DNA of 38,699 nt from JBGVMW01 sp045125095 (GCA_045125095.1 JBGVMW010000316.1:1-38699); one strand, 5' to 3'. Counted from the first letter of the stretch, positions 13,203-21,935 are shown. Translations and numbers: made by a program. Notes: generated by a model not told the origin, from the letters alone.

Positions 13203-13451
13203 ATGGGCGCACAGCGCAAAGATTTAAAATTAAGCAAAGTTTATCGTAAAAATAAAAAATGCTTTTCTACGGGCAAAAAAACAGCCTTAAAATCGATATG
13301 GTATTATAAACCGTGGGAGGCTTTTTTATACACCGATTTACTTTTTGACGCCGATGGCCTGCGATACGTTGACTATCTACGCGCTCGTGACGAATTAAGG
13401 CAACAACAACAGATTAAGCGGCTTGATATGCTTGAAGTGCCAAATAACTAA
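13203..13451 (+). CDS. Small basic hypothetical protein
   Basis: This 82-residue protein is Lys/Arg-rich at its N terminus (MGAQRKDLKLSKVYRKNKKC) and ends in a Gln-rich helix. AGGGG/TGAA upstream serves as ribosome binding site. Basic charge suggests nucleic acid binding but no domain is seen. It is part of the rightward early unit. Confidence 0.58.
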   Translation: MGAQRKDLKLSKVYRKNKKCFSTGKKTALKSIWYYKPWEAFLYTDLLFDADGLRYVDYLRARDELRQQQQIKRLDMLEVPNN

Positions 13452-13469
13452 ATTTTATGGGAGTAAAAA

Positions 13470-13775
13470 ATGACTTGTTTTAGGATGAAGAACGGTGAAA
13501 CGCTTTACCAATATTGTTTGAAAAATGGACTTTGTTATAACTCCATTTATTACCGAATAGAAAAGTCGGGCGCATTGCCGGATGATGCTGTTGTCGAATA
13601 TTTACCGCATAAAGGTAGAAAAGATCAGGCAGCGAAGTATTTTATTAACGGCAAAAAATTAACAGACTATACCGGCGGCACTAAAACTACGCTTTACGGT
13701 AAAATTTTACGTTTAATATATATAAAACATTTAACACCGGAAGATGCATTAAGAAAAGCAGGAGTGGAATTATGA
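13470..13775 (+). CDS. Hypothetical protein with HTH-like segments
   Basis: This 101-residue protein contains two segments that look like repeated HTH elements: TLYQYCLKNGLCYNSIYYRI near residue 12 and TTLYGKILRLIYIKHLTPED near residue 75. Proteins of this type occur in phage early regions and are thought to bind DNA. The start has GGGAG upstream, and the end overlaps the recombinase start by 4 bases. Confidence 0.6.
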   Translation: MTCFRMKNGETLYQYCLKNGLCYNSIYYRIEKSGALPDDAVVEYLPHKGRKDQAAKYFINGKKLTDYTGGTKTTLYGKILRLIYIKHLTPEDALRKAGVEL

Positions 13776-14491
13776 AATACGGATATTTACGCGTTAGCAC
13801 CGAATATCAGGATGAAGAAAATCAAAAAAGCGGCATTATGCGTTGGCTTGATTATATGCAATATACCGTTGATGAGTGGGTTATTGAACACGGTGTGTCC
13901 GGTAAAAAGGATTATAAAAAACGCTTGCTCGGTAAACTTATGGAAAAATTAAAGCAGGATGATTGGCTTATCGTTTCCGAATTTACGCGGTTAAGCCGCG
14001 AAACTTTTCAAATGTATGAAATTTGTAAAATTTTAGTTGACCGCGGTGTTCACGTTTTTAGCGTTAAAGACAATCAGATTTTGGATTTATCGGCTGACGG
14101 TAAGTTTCGCTTGGCGATGTATTGCTATTTTGCCGAAAAAGAACGTGAGCGTTGCTCGGAGCGCACCAAAGAAGCGTTGAATAGGCTCAAAGCAACCGGA
14201 AAGCATATTGGGCGACCTCACGGCGCAATCGGAAAAATGCTTAAACTAGATAGCACAAAAGACTATGTGTTTGATTTAGTCGATGCTGGATGTACAGTAT
14301 CGGAAATAGCTAGACGGATGAATTGCAGTTATCGTTCGGTTGCTGATTTCTTAAAAAGGCACGAAATAAAAACAGCAAGTCAGATTAAATACACTGCCGG
14401 TAAAAGCTACGAATTTTACCGTGATATTGGTAAAAAAGGAGCAGAGCGCAAGAAAAATAACGTTTTAATGTTGGAATATGTGGCGCAATAA
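13772..14491 (+). CDS. Small serine recombinase (resolvase/invertase family)
   Basis: This 239-residue protein has the catalytic Ser9 in YLRVSTEYQ, Arg73 and Arg76 in SEFTRLSRET, a helix E region and a C-terminal HTH (GCTVSEIARRMNCSYRSVAD, 172-191). The overall pattern is closest to Mpi/Pin-type DNA invertases and resolvases, not to large serine integrases, which are twice as long. It could resolve genome multimers, invert a segment, or rarely integrate. No clear crossover sites are visible nearby. Confidence 0.88.
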   Translation: MKYGYLRVSTEYQDEENQKSGIMRWLDYMQYTVDEWVIEHGVSGKKDYKKRLLGKLMEKLKQDDWLIVSEFTRLSRETFQMYEICKILVDRGVHVFSVKDNQILDLSADGKFRLAMYCYFAEKERERCSERTKEALNRLKATGKHIGRPHGAIGKMLKLDSTKDYVFDLVDAGCTVSEIARRMNCSYRSVADFLKRHEIKTASQIKYTAGKSYEFYRDIGKKGAERKKNNVLMLEYVAQ

Positions 14492-14574
14492 CTTAAAACG
14501 TGCGTAAAATAAGCGCAAAAATATTTTTATTTGCCGTAAATGTAAATTGATTTTAACATTTCACGGTGCTAAAA

Positions 14575-14676
14575 ATGGATATATGGCAGATAAAACAGGT
14601 TAAACTTGGCGATTTGATACCTAACGCAAAAAATCCGCGCAAAATCTCGCAAGACAAATGCCGCGCTACAGGATAA
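14575..14676 (+). pseudogene. N-terminal ParB-like fragment, frameshifted off the methyltransferase
   Basis: From the ATG at 14575 the frame reads 33 residues, including KLGDLIPNAKNPRKISQDK, the start of a ParB/Srx-like domain, then stops at TAA 14674-14676. Ignoring the T at 14659 restores a continuous domain leading into the 382-residue frame (AALQDKIERLGFHNPIKT, then MQVLGGNQRLKAL). This is either a real inactivating insertion, a programmed +1 shift or a base error. Confidence 0.7.
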
Positions 14677-14722
14677 GATTGAGCGACTCGGCTTCCATAA
14701 TCCGATAAAGACCGATGAAAAT

Positions 14723-15871
14723 ATGCAGGTTCTCGGCGGAAATCAACGGCTTAAAGCTTTGTTAAAAATTGCCGGTAAAGATTTAATTGTGCCGGTAATG
14801 GTTCCAAACCGGCCGCTGACCGAAGAAGAAAAGCAAGAAGTAATAATAACCGATAATATTGCAGACGGCACGTGGGATTGGGAAAAACTCACGAAAGAAT
14901 GGGATAAAGAACTAACCGCCGCATGGGGTTTGGATTGGACAAAGTGCGAATTTGACACCGGCGAGGAAGAAAATAAGCAACAATCAGTGGAAAAATTACA
15001 GGATAAGTTTATAATACCGCCGTTAAGCGTTTTTGATACGCGGCAGGGATATTGGCAAGACCGAAAAAGACTGTGGAACAATTTAATAAATGATCAAGGC
15101 GAAAGCAGAAAAGGAACGCTTGGTTTTAGTTCGTTGATAACAAAAATGTATGGAAAAACCGGCATAAAAAACGTTTCAATTTTAGACGCTGCGCTTGCTG
15201 AAATTATAAACGCGTGGTTTTTACCTACCGACCAAGAGTGTAAAACGTGCGATCCATTTGCCGGAGATACTGTTTTTGGTTTTGTGTCTGCTTATCTCGG
15301 TAATGATTTTACCGGTATTGAATTAAGGCAGGATCAGGTGGAAATAAACAACAAGCGTGTTGAGGGTATGACTGCAAAATATATATGCGATGACGGCCAA
15401 AACATAGCACAGCACCTAGAACCGGAAAGCCAAGATTTAGTTTTTAGTTGTCCACCTTATTTTGATTTAGAAAAATACTCAGATTTACCAAACGACGCAA
15501 GCAATCAAAAGGATTATCAATCTTTTCTTAATATTTTGGATAATGCTTTTACCGGTGCGATTAAATGCCTTAAAAATAACCGGTTTGCAGTAGTTGTAAT
15601 GTCAGATGTGCGCGATAAAAAAGGTTTTTATTTACCGATATGCGACGATATAACACGCATATTCAAAAAAAACGGAATGCAGCTTTACAATGAAATTATA
15701 TTGGTAAATGTTGCCGGAACGGCACAAATCCGCGCTGCTCAGGCAATGAAAAACAGAAAAATTGTCAGAACGCATCAAGAAGTTTTGGTATTTTATAAAG
15801 GCGATGTTTCAAAAATAAAAGATGAATTTAAGCAGGTTGAGGTGGCAGAAATTGAAAGCGAAAATGAATAA
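14723..15871 (+). CDS. ParB-domain/DNA methyltransferase fusion (5' end cut off by frameshift)
   Basis: This 382-residue frame begins inside a ParB-like domain (GGNQRLKALLKIAG) and continues into an AdoMet-dependent amino-methyltransferase. The AdoMet-binding motif is DPFAG (177-181) and the catalytic motif is SCPPYFDLE (242-250). Such ParB-methyltransferase fusions methylate adenine or cytosine-N4 in phage DNA. The rest of the ParB domain is encoded upstream from 14575 in another frame. If translation starts at 14723 the ParB half is truncated while the methyltransferase is whole. It overlaps the next gene by 8 bases. Confidence 0.82.
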   Translation: MQVLGGNQRLKALLKIAGKDLIVPVMVPNRPLTEEEKQEVIITDNIADGTWDWEKLTKEWDKELTAAWGLDWTKCEFDTGEEENKQQSVEKLQDKFIIPPLSVFDTRQGYWQDRKRLWNNLINDQGESRKGTLGFSSLITKMYGKTGIKNVSILDAALAEIINAWFLPTDQECKTCDPFAGDTVFGFVSAYLGNDFTGIELRQDQVEINNKRVEGMTAKYICDDGQNIAQHLEPESQDLVFSCPPYFDLEKYSDLPNDASNQKDYQSFLNILDNAFTGAIKCLKNNRFAVVVMSDVRDKKGFYLPICDDITRIFKKNGMQLYNEIILVNVAGTAQIRAAQAMKNRKIVRTHQEVLVFYKGDVSKIKDEFKQVEVAEIESENE

Positions 15872-16139
15872 TTATAAAATTTGGATAAATAACTGTGATG
15901 AGCGTTATTTGGAAAATATTTTTGATGAAATATTAAAGGAAAGTAAATTTACTATTTTAGGCCGCGTAAAGCATTATTTTGAACCTTTCGGGTTTACTTG
16001 TCTTTGGTTGCTTGGTGAAAGTCATTTCGCAATACATACATTTCCGGAAGAAAATAAAACGTATATTGAATTGTCAAGCTGCGTGGATCAACCTTTTAAC
16101 GAGTTTAAAAAAATTTTTAATAAAACTATGGCGCGGTAA
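15864..16139 (+). CDS. speD: S-adenosylmethionine decarboxylase-like (SpeD) protein
   Basis: This 91-residue protein aligns with prokaryotic AdoMet decarboxylase proenzymes. The autocleavage site is GESHFAIHTFPE, where Ser53 would become the pyruvoyl group. His58 and Cys73 fall at +5 and +20 from that Ser, exactly as His68 and Cys83 relative to Ser63 in the Thermotoga enzyme. The N-terminal NCDERYLENI matches the family's CDREVLDN-type segment. I start at the ATG at 15864, since the longer frame (15822) would extend into the methyltransferase gene. It is shorter than usual (about 115-130). It may make decarboxylated AdoMet for spermidine, or decarboxylate another substrate. Confidence 0.75.
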   Translation: MNNYKIWINNCDERYLENIFDEILKESKFTILGRVKHYFEPFGFTCLWLLGESHFAIHTFPEENKTYIELSSCVDQPFNEFKKIFNKTMAR

Positions 16140-16211
16140 CCTTTCAATGCGAACAATAAAGTTAAATCCACTCAACTCTATGTCAACAATGCCGCGCCGC
16201 CTTTTTCATAC

Positions 16212-16239
16212 TTGAAATTTTTAATCCTCGTGATAAAAT
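16212..16239 (+). promoter_or_regulatory. Candidate late promoter
   Basis: TTGAAA (16212-16217) and TAAAAT (16234-16239) are 16 bases apart, in the 134-base gap before the terminase genes. It would drive the packaging and head block. The gap also contains GCCGCGCCGCC followed by T's. Confidence 0.5.
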
Positions 16240-16273
16240 GCGCTTGTAAAAGTAAAAAATAGCGAGGTTAATT

Positions 16274-16678
16274 ATGCGAAAATACAATATTGAAAATTTA
16301 CGACCGCTTAATGAACGCTCCGAAGAGGATAGAAAAAGAATTGCGTCAATGGGCGGTAAAGCATCACAGGCAAAACAAAAATATAATAAATCAATTATGA
16401 ATATCGCAAAAAGAATTTTGCAAATGAGGCCTGACGATAAAACTTCAAATCTGTTAAAAAACAATATTCCTGACTTGGAAGATGACGAACTGACGCTCAA
16501 AGTCGCAATGGTATTTGGACAGATACACGCTGCAATGAAAGGTAATACTTTTGCTTTTCAGCAGATACAGAAAACTATCGGCGAGGAGCCAAAGGGCGAT
16601 ATTTCAACCGAAGATAAACTTGATGTTTTGTTTAATGCAATTGGAAACGAATTCAAAAAGCGTAAAAAATCAGAATGA
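16274..16678 (+). CDS. terS: Terminase small subunit-like protein
   Basis: This 134-residue basic, helical protein lies directly before the large terminase. The N-terminal part (EEDRKRIASMGGKASQAKQK) is the KGG-type pattern found in small terminase-like proteins. It would recognise the packaging site and recruit TerL. Position and pattern support this, but no diagnostic domain is seen. Its stop overlaps the TerL ATG (ATGA). Confidence 0.65.
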   Translation: MRKYNIENLRPLNERSEEDRKRIASMGGKASQAKQKYNKSIMNIAKRILQMRPDDKTSNLLKNNIPDLEDDELTLKVAMVFGQIHAAMKGNTFAFQQIQKTIGEEPKGDISTEDKLDVLFNAIGNEFKKRKKSE

Positions 16679-17904
16679 ATTTAAACAAACTTTACACAGT
16701 AAAACAACAAGATGTGCTGAAATTCTATTTCAACAAACAGTTTTTTATGCTTATTTTGCACGGTGCAAAGCGTGCCGGCAAAACAATTCTTGATATTGAT
16801 TTATTTATCAATGAACTGCGAAATATACGCGACCGTGCCGCTGAAATGGGTGTAAAAACACCGCAATATATTCTTGCCGGTTCGTCTATCGGCTCAATCC
16901 AACGCAACATTATAACGGAAATTGAAAACAGGTTCGGCCTGCGTATTAAATTGGATAAATTCAACACTTTTACGCTTTTTGGCGTCCGAGTGTGCTGTTT
17001 CGGTCATGATGATATTGGTTGTTTGTCTGTAATCCGTGGTATGACCGCTTGGGGTGCATTCATAAACGAGGCCACCATGGCAAACCGTGAGGTTTTTGAT
17101 GAAATTATATCTCGTTGCTCGGCCAAAGGTTCGCGCATATTGGCAGATACCAACCCTGCCGATCCGTTACATTGGCTCAAAGTGGATTACATTGACAAAG
17201 CGGATAAAAAGCACATTGCCGAATTTCATTTTGAGTTAGACGATAATACTTTTCTTGATAAAAAATACGTTCAAAACATTAAAGCAACTACGCCAAGCGG
17301 AATGTTTTACGACCGAAATATACGCGGATTATGGGTAACACCGGAAGGTGTTGTTTATAAAGACTTTGACAAAGCAAAGCACATTATTAAAACATTATCC
17401 GGCCTTAAATTTGAAAAATATGTTGCCGGTGTTGACTGGGGTTTTGAACACTTCGGTTCAATCGTTATTTTCGGCATAACCGCGGAAAGAGATTTTTATT
17501 TATTATCGGAAATAACCAAGCAGCACGAAGATGTTGACAGCTTTTGGCTGCCGAAAGCATTAAAAATAAAAGAGATTTTCGGAAATATTATATTTTACTG
17601 CGATTCCGCGCGACCTGAATATGTGGCAAAGTTCCAAAATGCCGGACTTAACGCGGTTAATGCAAACAAATCAGTTCTTGAGGGTATAACCGATGTAGCG
17701 ACATTGATAAAGTCAAATAAATTCTTTTGCTATCAAAAGGGACTTGTCAATTTTGAAAAAGAAATTTATAGTTATGTATGGGACGACAAAAAAGACGAGC
17801 CGATAAAAAAGAATGATGATGTTATGGACGCTGTCAGATATGCCGTTCATTCGGAATTATGTGACGTTGATAAAATAGTGGCAATAGAGGGATTAAACGT
17901 ATGA
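16675..17904 (+). CDS. terL: Terminase large subunit
   Basis: This 409-residue packaging ATPase/nuclease has Walker A HGAKRAGKT (29-37), an ATPase core with GAFINEAT as the Walker B-like region, and a C-terminal RNase H-like nuclease domain: GVDWGFEHFGS, then FYCDSARPE and DDVMDAVRY. Length and motifs fit the PBSX/SPP1-type large terminases that use headful packaging. Headful packaging is consistent with a circularly permuted genome. It overlaps the portal gene by 4 bases. Confidence 0.93.
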   Translation: MNLNKLYTVKQQDVLKFYFNKQFFMLILHGAKRAGKTILDIDLFINELRNIRDRAAEMGVKTPQYILAGSSIGSIQRNIITEIENRFGLRIKLDKFNTFTLFGVRVCCFGHDDIGCLSVIRGMTAWGAFINEATMANREVFDEIISRCSAKGSRILADTNPADPLHWLKVDYIDKADKKHIAEFHFELDDNTFLDKKYVQNIKATTPSGMFYDRNIRGLWVTPEGVVYKDFDKAKHIIKTLSGLKFEKYVAGVDWGFEHFGSIVIFGITAERDFYLLSEITKQHEDVDSFWLPKALKIKEIFGNIIFYCDSARPEYVAKFQNAGLNAVNANKSVLEGITDVATLIKSNKFFCYQKGLVNFEKEIYSYVWDDKKDEPIKKNDDVMDAVRYAVHSELCDVDKIVAIEGLNV

Positions 17905-19250
17905 TAATTACAAAAGACACAGAAATAACCACGGATAACTTGAACGCGTGGATTAACGCATTTAAGACACAAGAAGACCAACAGCCGCGGTTAATTAAAC
18001 TTGGCAAATATTATGACGGTTTGCAAGAAATTAAAAAACAGGGCGCAACAGCAGGGCGGCCAAATTACTCAATTCACGTTAATTTGGCAACGCTGATTAC
18101 AAATATTCAAACCGGTTATTTTATGGGTAAACCGGTTGATTACGATTTCAAAAAAGAAGACACACCGCTTAAAGACACACTTTCACAGATTGACAGCAAC
18201 AACTTTAGTGAACAAGAAAACTATTCGCTTGCGTCTGATATGTCTTGCTATGGTGTCGCTTATGAAGTGGTTATGGTTGACGGCGAAGAAAGTAAGACCG
18301 ATATTACAAAACGGTTAAGATTTGCAAAACTGGATGCCGAAAACACGTTTTTTGTGGTTGATGATAGTATTTTGCAGCATCCGGTCTGCGCGATTTATAT
18401 GTATGCCGTTAAGAATAAAAACAATGTTGAAGAATGGCGCGGTTATGTTTACACCAATGCAGAAATTATTGATTTTAAAATGTTAGGTTCGCAGGCGGTT
18501 TTAGGTGACCGAACACCGCATCAATTTGGGGAAATACCGGTTATTGAATTTAGAAATAATTGCGACCGTAAAGGTGATTATGAGCCAGTGTTAGAACAGC
18601 TTGACGCGCTGACGCTGACGGTATCCAATGAAACGGACGATTTACAATCTATTGCCAACGCTATTTTAGGTATTTACGGCGCAACCGGAACCGATGACGA
18701 AGTTATCAACAGGATAAACCAATCAAAGGTTGCTAAGCTGCCGACCGGCTCAAAAATGGAATTTATCGTTAAAAACGTAAATATTGACGCAGTTAAACAT
18801 CAAATCGACCAAAACTTAAAACTGATTTATCAAATTACGCAAACACCGGATTTATCTGATGACAGTTTCGGCGGCAATCAAACCGGCGTAGCAATGAAGT
18901 ATAAGCTATGGGGTATTGAACAATGTCGCGGCACTAAAGAGCGTTATTTCCGCCGGTCTTTATATGAACGCTTGAAATTGCTGTTTAACATCTTATCTTT
19001 ATCAAAAGGGCAGACAATTTACGATATTTCAAAGGATATTGATTTTATCTTTTATAAGAATTTGCCGGATAATGATGAGGAAATCGTTGATATGGTAAGC
19101 CGCTTAAATGGCATTGTATCGACACGCACGCTGTTAAAACAAATACCGTTTATTGAAGATGTTGATGCGGAAATTGACGATATAGCCGAAGAAAAGAAAG
19201 CAAATGCCGAAACAGAAGCGGCAGCATTCGCAAGTTATAAAGAGGAATAA
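17901..19250 (+). CDS. Portal protein (SPP1 gp6-like)
   Basis: This 449-residue portal protein forms the dodecameric ring through which DNA enters the head. It has an N-terminal ITTDNLNAWINAF region, the family segment YFMGKPVDYDF, and the acidic, helical region near DDSFGGNQTGVAMKYKLWG that is typical of SPP1-type portals. The C terminus is acidic. It lies between TerL and the minor head protein and overlaps both. Confidence 0.93.
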   Translation: MIITKDTEITTDNLNAWINAFKTQEDQQPRLIKLGKYYDGLQEIKKQGATAGRPNYSIHVNLATLITNIQTGYFMGKPVDYDFKKEDTPLKDTLSQIDSNNFSEQENYSLASDMSCYGVAYEVVMVDGEESKTDITKRLRFAKLDAENTFFVVDDSILQHPVCAIYMYAVKNKNNVEEWRGYVYTNAEIIDFKMLGSQAVLGDRTPHQFGEIPVIEFRNNCDRKGDYEPVLEQLDALTLTVSNETDDLQSIANAILGIYGATGTDDEVINRINQSKVAKLPTGSKMEFIVKNVNIDAVKHQIDQNLKLIYQITQTPDLSDDSFGGNQTGVAMKYKLWGIEQCRGTKERYFRRSLYERLKLLFNILSLSKGQTIYDISKDIDFIFYKNLPDNDEEIVDMVSRLNGIVSTRTLLKQIPFIEDVDAEIDDIAEEKKANAETEAAAFASYKEE

Positions 19251-20164
19251 TGGGATATTGGCAAGATAGAGCAGATGAGAGCCGCGCCTTAGTCGATAAG
19301 ATTGAGGCGAACTCTTTTAAACGCTTAAATATATTTTTAGTAAAAGTTTTGGACGATGTGCAGCGTCAAATAAAAGACTTTGATGCAGAAAACGCAAGCG
19401 AAAAGCTAACGCCGGCGCAAAGGCAAAATATATTAAAAGCATTAAGGCAAACCAAAGATTATGACAAGCGCGACTTTTATTTGCGTGCGCTGTATAAGGA
19501 AAAAAGCAAGTTGTATGTTATTGACCGCTTGCAGCAGTTAAATATTTCGTTGCAAATCGCCTTAACAAAACTAACACGGCGGCAACAAACCGAAATAAAT
19601 AGCACGCTAAAAAAAGCCGGAAAGCAAGCATATTCTTTTTATGTTGATGAATTTTCAAACAATTTCGGTATTGATTTACACACAATATCAATGCAAAATG
19701 TTGAACAATTGGCAAATACCGCTTGGGCAGGCTCAAAAAACTGGTCTGACCGGATTTGGTCGGATAGAACAAAACTCGGTTATGCGCTTGAAGATACATT
19801 AAAAACAGGCTTAGCCGAGGGAAAAGCATTGCAGAAAATTGCTCGCGATATTCGCATTAAGTTTAAAACATCAAATTACAACGCAATGCGGCTTGTCAGA
19901 ACGGAAACAACACACGTTCACGAACAATCGGCATTAAAATTTTATAAAGATACAGGCGTTAAAAAATATGAATTTATGGCCTATATTGATGAACGAACAT
20001 CAGAAATCTGCACGGACTTAAACGGAAAGCGTTTTGATATTGAAGATGCCGAAGTTGGTGTCAATTATCCGCCGATGCATCCAAATTGCCGGTCTACGAC
20101 CGCACCGGTTGTCGATAAAGACACGATTGCAGAGTTTGAGAAAAAATACGGCCTTAACGAATAA
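19250..20164 (+). CDS. Minor head protein (SPP1 gp7/Mu gpF-like)
   Basis: This 304-residue protein carries the phage head morphogenesis domain in its C-terminal half: RLVRTETTHVHEQSALKFY, then YIDERTSEICTDLNGKRF and YPPMHPNCRSTTAPV. The His/Cys motif is a family hallmark. These proteins are present in few copies in the head and help DNA exit or portal assembly. The start overlaps the portal stop. Confidence 0.92.
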   Translation: MGYWQDRADESRALVDKIEANSFKRLNIFLVKVLDDVQRQIKDFDAENASEKLTPAQRQNILKALRQTKDYDKRDFYLRALYKEKSKLYVIDRLQQLNISLQIALTKLTRRQQTEINSTLKKAGKQAYSFYVDEFSNNFGIDLHTISMQNVEQLANTAWAGSKNWSDRIWSDRTKLGYALEDTLKTGLAEGKALQKIARDIRIKFKTSNYNAMRLVRTETTHVHEQSALKFYKDTGVKKYEFMAYIDERTSEICTDLNGKRFDIEDAEVGVNYPPMHPNCRSTTAPVVDKDTIAEFEKKYGLNE

Positions 20165-20240
20165 ACCACTTGACGAATTATAAAAAACTCGTTAACCTTT
20201 AGGCAGCTGACGAGCGAAAACGGAAGAAAGGAGATTAAAT

Positions 20241-20783
20241 ATGTCAGAAGAAAACGAAAACGAAAACGGTCAAACACAAGAAATTAAGTTCACCACCGAA
20301 CAGCAGGCAAAAATTGATGAGATTATTGCCGAACGTTTAGCGGCTCAAAAGAAAAAAGCCGATGATGAAGTTAAAAACTTAAAAGCCGGTTTTCAAAAAC
20401 AACTTCAAGATGAACTTGCAAAGCAAAAAATGTCCGAAGATGAGCGCAAAGCTCAAGAAATGGAAGAAACAAAGCAGGAACTTGAAAATCTTAGAAAAGA
20501 AAAAAAGCAACGCGAACATTCTGACGAAATTAAAAAGTTATTTACCGCTAGTGGTATTAACGGCAAAATTTCGCCGGATATTTTCAACCATTACGAGGAT
20601 ATGGATACAGCCAAGCAGGCAATGGCAGATTTCAAAAAGACTTTTGAAGATGCCGTGCTTGAAGAAGTTAATAAGCGTATTTCCTCGCATACTCCGAAAA
20701 ATAAAGCATCTGACGGAAACGGTGGCGAACAGGTCAATCCGTTTTTGCAGACAAAATCAAACAAACTTAATTTTAACAAATAG
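20241..20783 (+). CDS. Capsid scaffolding protein
   Basis: This 180-residue, highly charged protein has a long coiled coil (about 20-100, Glu/Lys/Gln-rich) and a helical C-terminal domain (SGINGKISPDIFNHYEDM). It matches the scaffold type (DUF4355/gp20-like) found just before the major capsid gene. It shapes the prohead and is lost before DNA packaging. AAGGAG precedes the ATG. The 76-base gap before it has a partial CTCGTTA/TGACGAG stem. Confidence 0.85.
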   Translation: MSEENENENGQTQEIKFTTEQQAKIDEIIAERLAAQKKKADDEVKNLKAGFQKQLQDELAKQKMSEDERKAQEMEETKQELENLRKEKKQREHSDEIKKLFTASGINGKISPDIFNHYEDMDTAKQAMADFKKTFEDAVLEEVNKRISSHTPKNKASDGNGGEQVNPFLQTKSNKLNFNK

Positions 20784-20794
20784 AGGGGTTTAAT

Positions 20795-21727
20795 ATGCCA
20801 AGTACTTTTAACTATGCCGAAAAATACAGTTCGGAAATTTTGGAAGCTATTGAACAGGGTGCTTTAACTACTCCGTTTTATACTTCAAATGTGGCGTGGA
20901 CTGGTGCAAAAACTTTCCACTTTACTCAAATGTCTGTTTCAGGTTATAAAAACCACAGCCGTGCTGGTGGTTGGAACCGCGGAACAATTACGCAACAGGA
21001 TAATGAATTCACGGTAGAACACGACCGCGACATCGAATTTTTGGTTGATAAAGCTGATGTTGATGAAACCGCACGCACTGCTGCAATGGTAAATGTTACT
21101 AATCGTTTTGTTAACGGTCAAATGGTGCCGGAAATTGACGCTTATACATTTTCAAAGATTGCTGCAAAGGCTAAGGCTACGACAGGTTTGTCTGAAAATA
21201 CAAACTTATCAACATATACCGTTGCAAACATTTATACGAAGCTCGTTCAAATGTTAGGTAAAGCCAATTTGAAACTTTATCGTCAACGTGGAACGTTGGT
21301 TGGTTATGTTCGTCCGGAAATTATGGATTTGATTGCTACTTCGACTGAATTGTCAAAGACTGTTGAAGTTACACGTCTTGCCGGTCCGGCATCTGTTGAA
21401 ACGCGTGTTGCTCGCATTAACGGCGTGCCGTTGATTGAAGTTATCGACAGCGAACGTTTCTATGATAGTTTCAGCTTTACCGAGGGATTTGCTCCGGTAG
21501 CCGGAACTTCGCGTCCAATTAACATTTTGTTGGCCGCTACGGATATGGTTCACACCGTGCCGAAGATTAGTTCGATTTACTACTTCTCTGCCGGTAATCA
21601 TACCGAGGGTGACGGCGATTTGTATCAAAACCGTTCTTTGTGGGATACTTTCGTTTTCCCGAACGGCAAAAATAACACAGTCGACAGCATTTATGTTTCA
21701 TTAGATGCGGCTATTCCGTCTGAATAA
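20795..21727 (+). CDS. Major capsid protein (HK97 fold)
   Basis: This 310-residue coat protein directly follows the scaffold gene. Features include an N-terminal arm (MPSTFNYAEKYSSEILEAIE), an E-loop-like Gly/Arg-rich segment (KNHSRAGGWNRG) and EFTVEHDRDIEFLVDKADVD, a pattern of HK97-type capsid proteins in gut phages. Size and order are right for a genome near 39 kb. AGAGGGG is the ribosome binding site. Confidence 0.9.
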   Translation: MPSTFNYAEKYSSEILEAIEQGALTTPFYTSNVAWTGAKTFHFTQMSVSGYKNHSRAGGWNRGTITQQDNEFTVEHDRDIEFLVDKADVDETARTAAMVNVTNRFVNGQMVPEIDAYTFSKIAAKAKATTGLSENTNLSTYTVANIYTKLVQMLGKANLKLYRQRGTLVGYVRPEIMDLIATSTELSKTVEVTRLAGPASVETRVARINGVPLIEVIDSERFYDSFSFTEGFAPVAGTSRPINILLAATDMVHTVPKISSIYYFSAGNHTEGDGDLYQNRSLWDTFVFPNGKNNTVDSIYVSLDAAIPSE

Positions 21728-21746
21728 TTAGCAAAGGGGGTTTTCG

Positions 21747-21935
21747 ATGATCTTAATTAAGGAAAATAAAATCGTTGTTTGTAGTGAAAAAGATAAACAA
21801 TTTTATCTTAATGACGGTTACGAAGTTGTTAGCAATAAAAAAGAACCGGCTAAAGAAGACGGTAAAAAGGCTAAGGCTGACAAAACCAAAGATGACGAGG
21901 GTAAAAAACTTGAGGGCGATTTAGAAAACCTCTAA
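21747..21935 (+). CDS. Small Lys/Asp-rich protein after the capsid
   Basis: This 62-residue protein has a short ordered N terminus (KENKIVVCSEKDKQFYL) and a disordered, alternating Lys/Asp/Glu tail. Small proteins like this often follow the capsid gene and may be head accessory proteins. The start has AAAGGGGG. A terminator follows at once. Confidence 0.65.
   Translation: MILIKENKIVVCSEKDKQFYLNDGYEVVSNKKEPAKEDGKKAKADKTKDDEGKKLEGDLENL

Noticed and set aside
14547..14575. TTGATT-17-TAAAAA as a promoter for the ParB-methyltransferase gene
   Set aside because: Both boxes are poor and the -10 runs into the start codon, so a usable leader is lacking.
16131..16203. GGCGCGG/CCGCGCC inverted repeat followed by T's as a terminator
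   Set aside because: The loop is 54 bases, far too long for an efficient intrinsic terminator, and the first arm is in the coding end of the SpeD-like gene. It may still contribute weakly.
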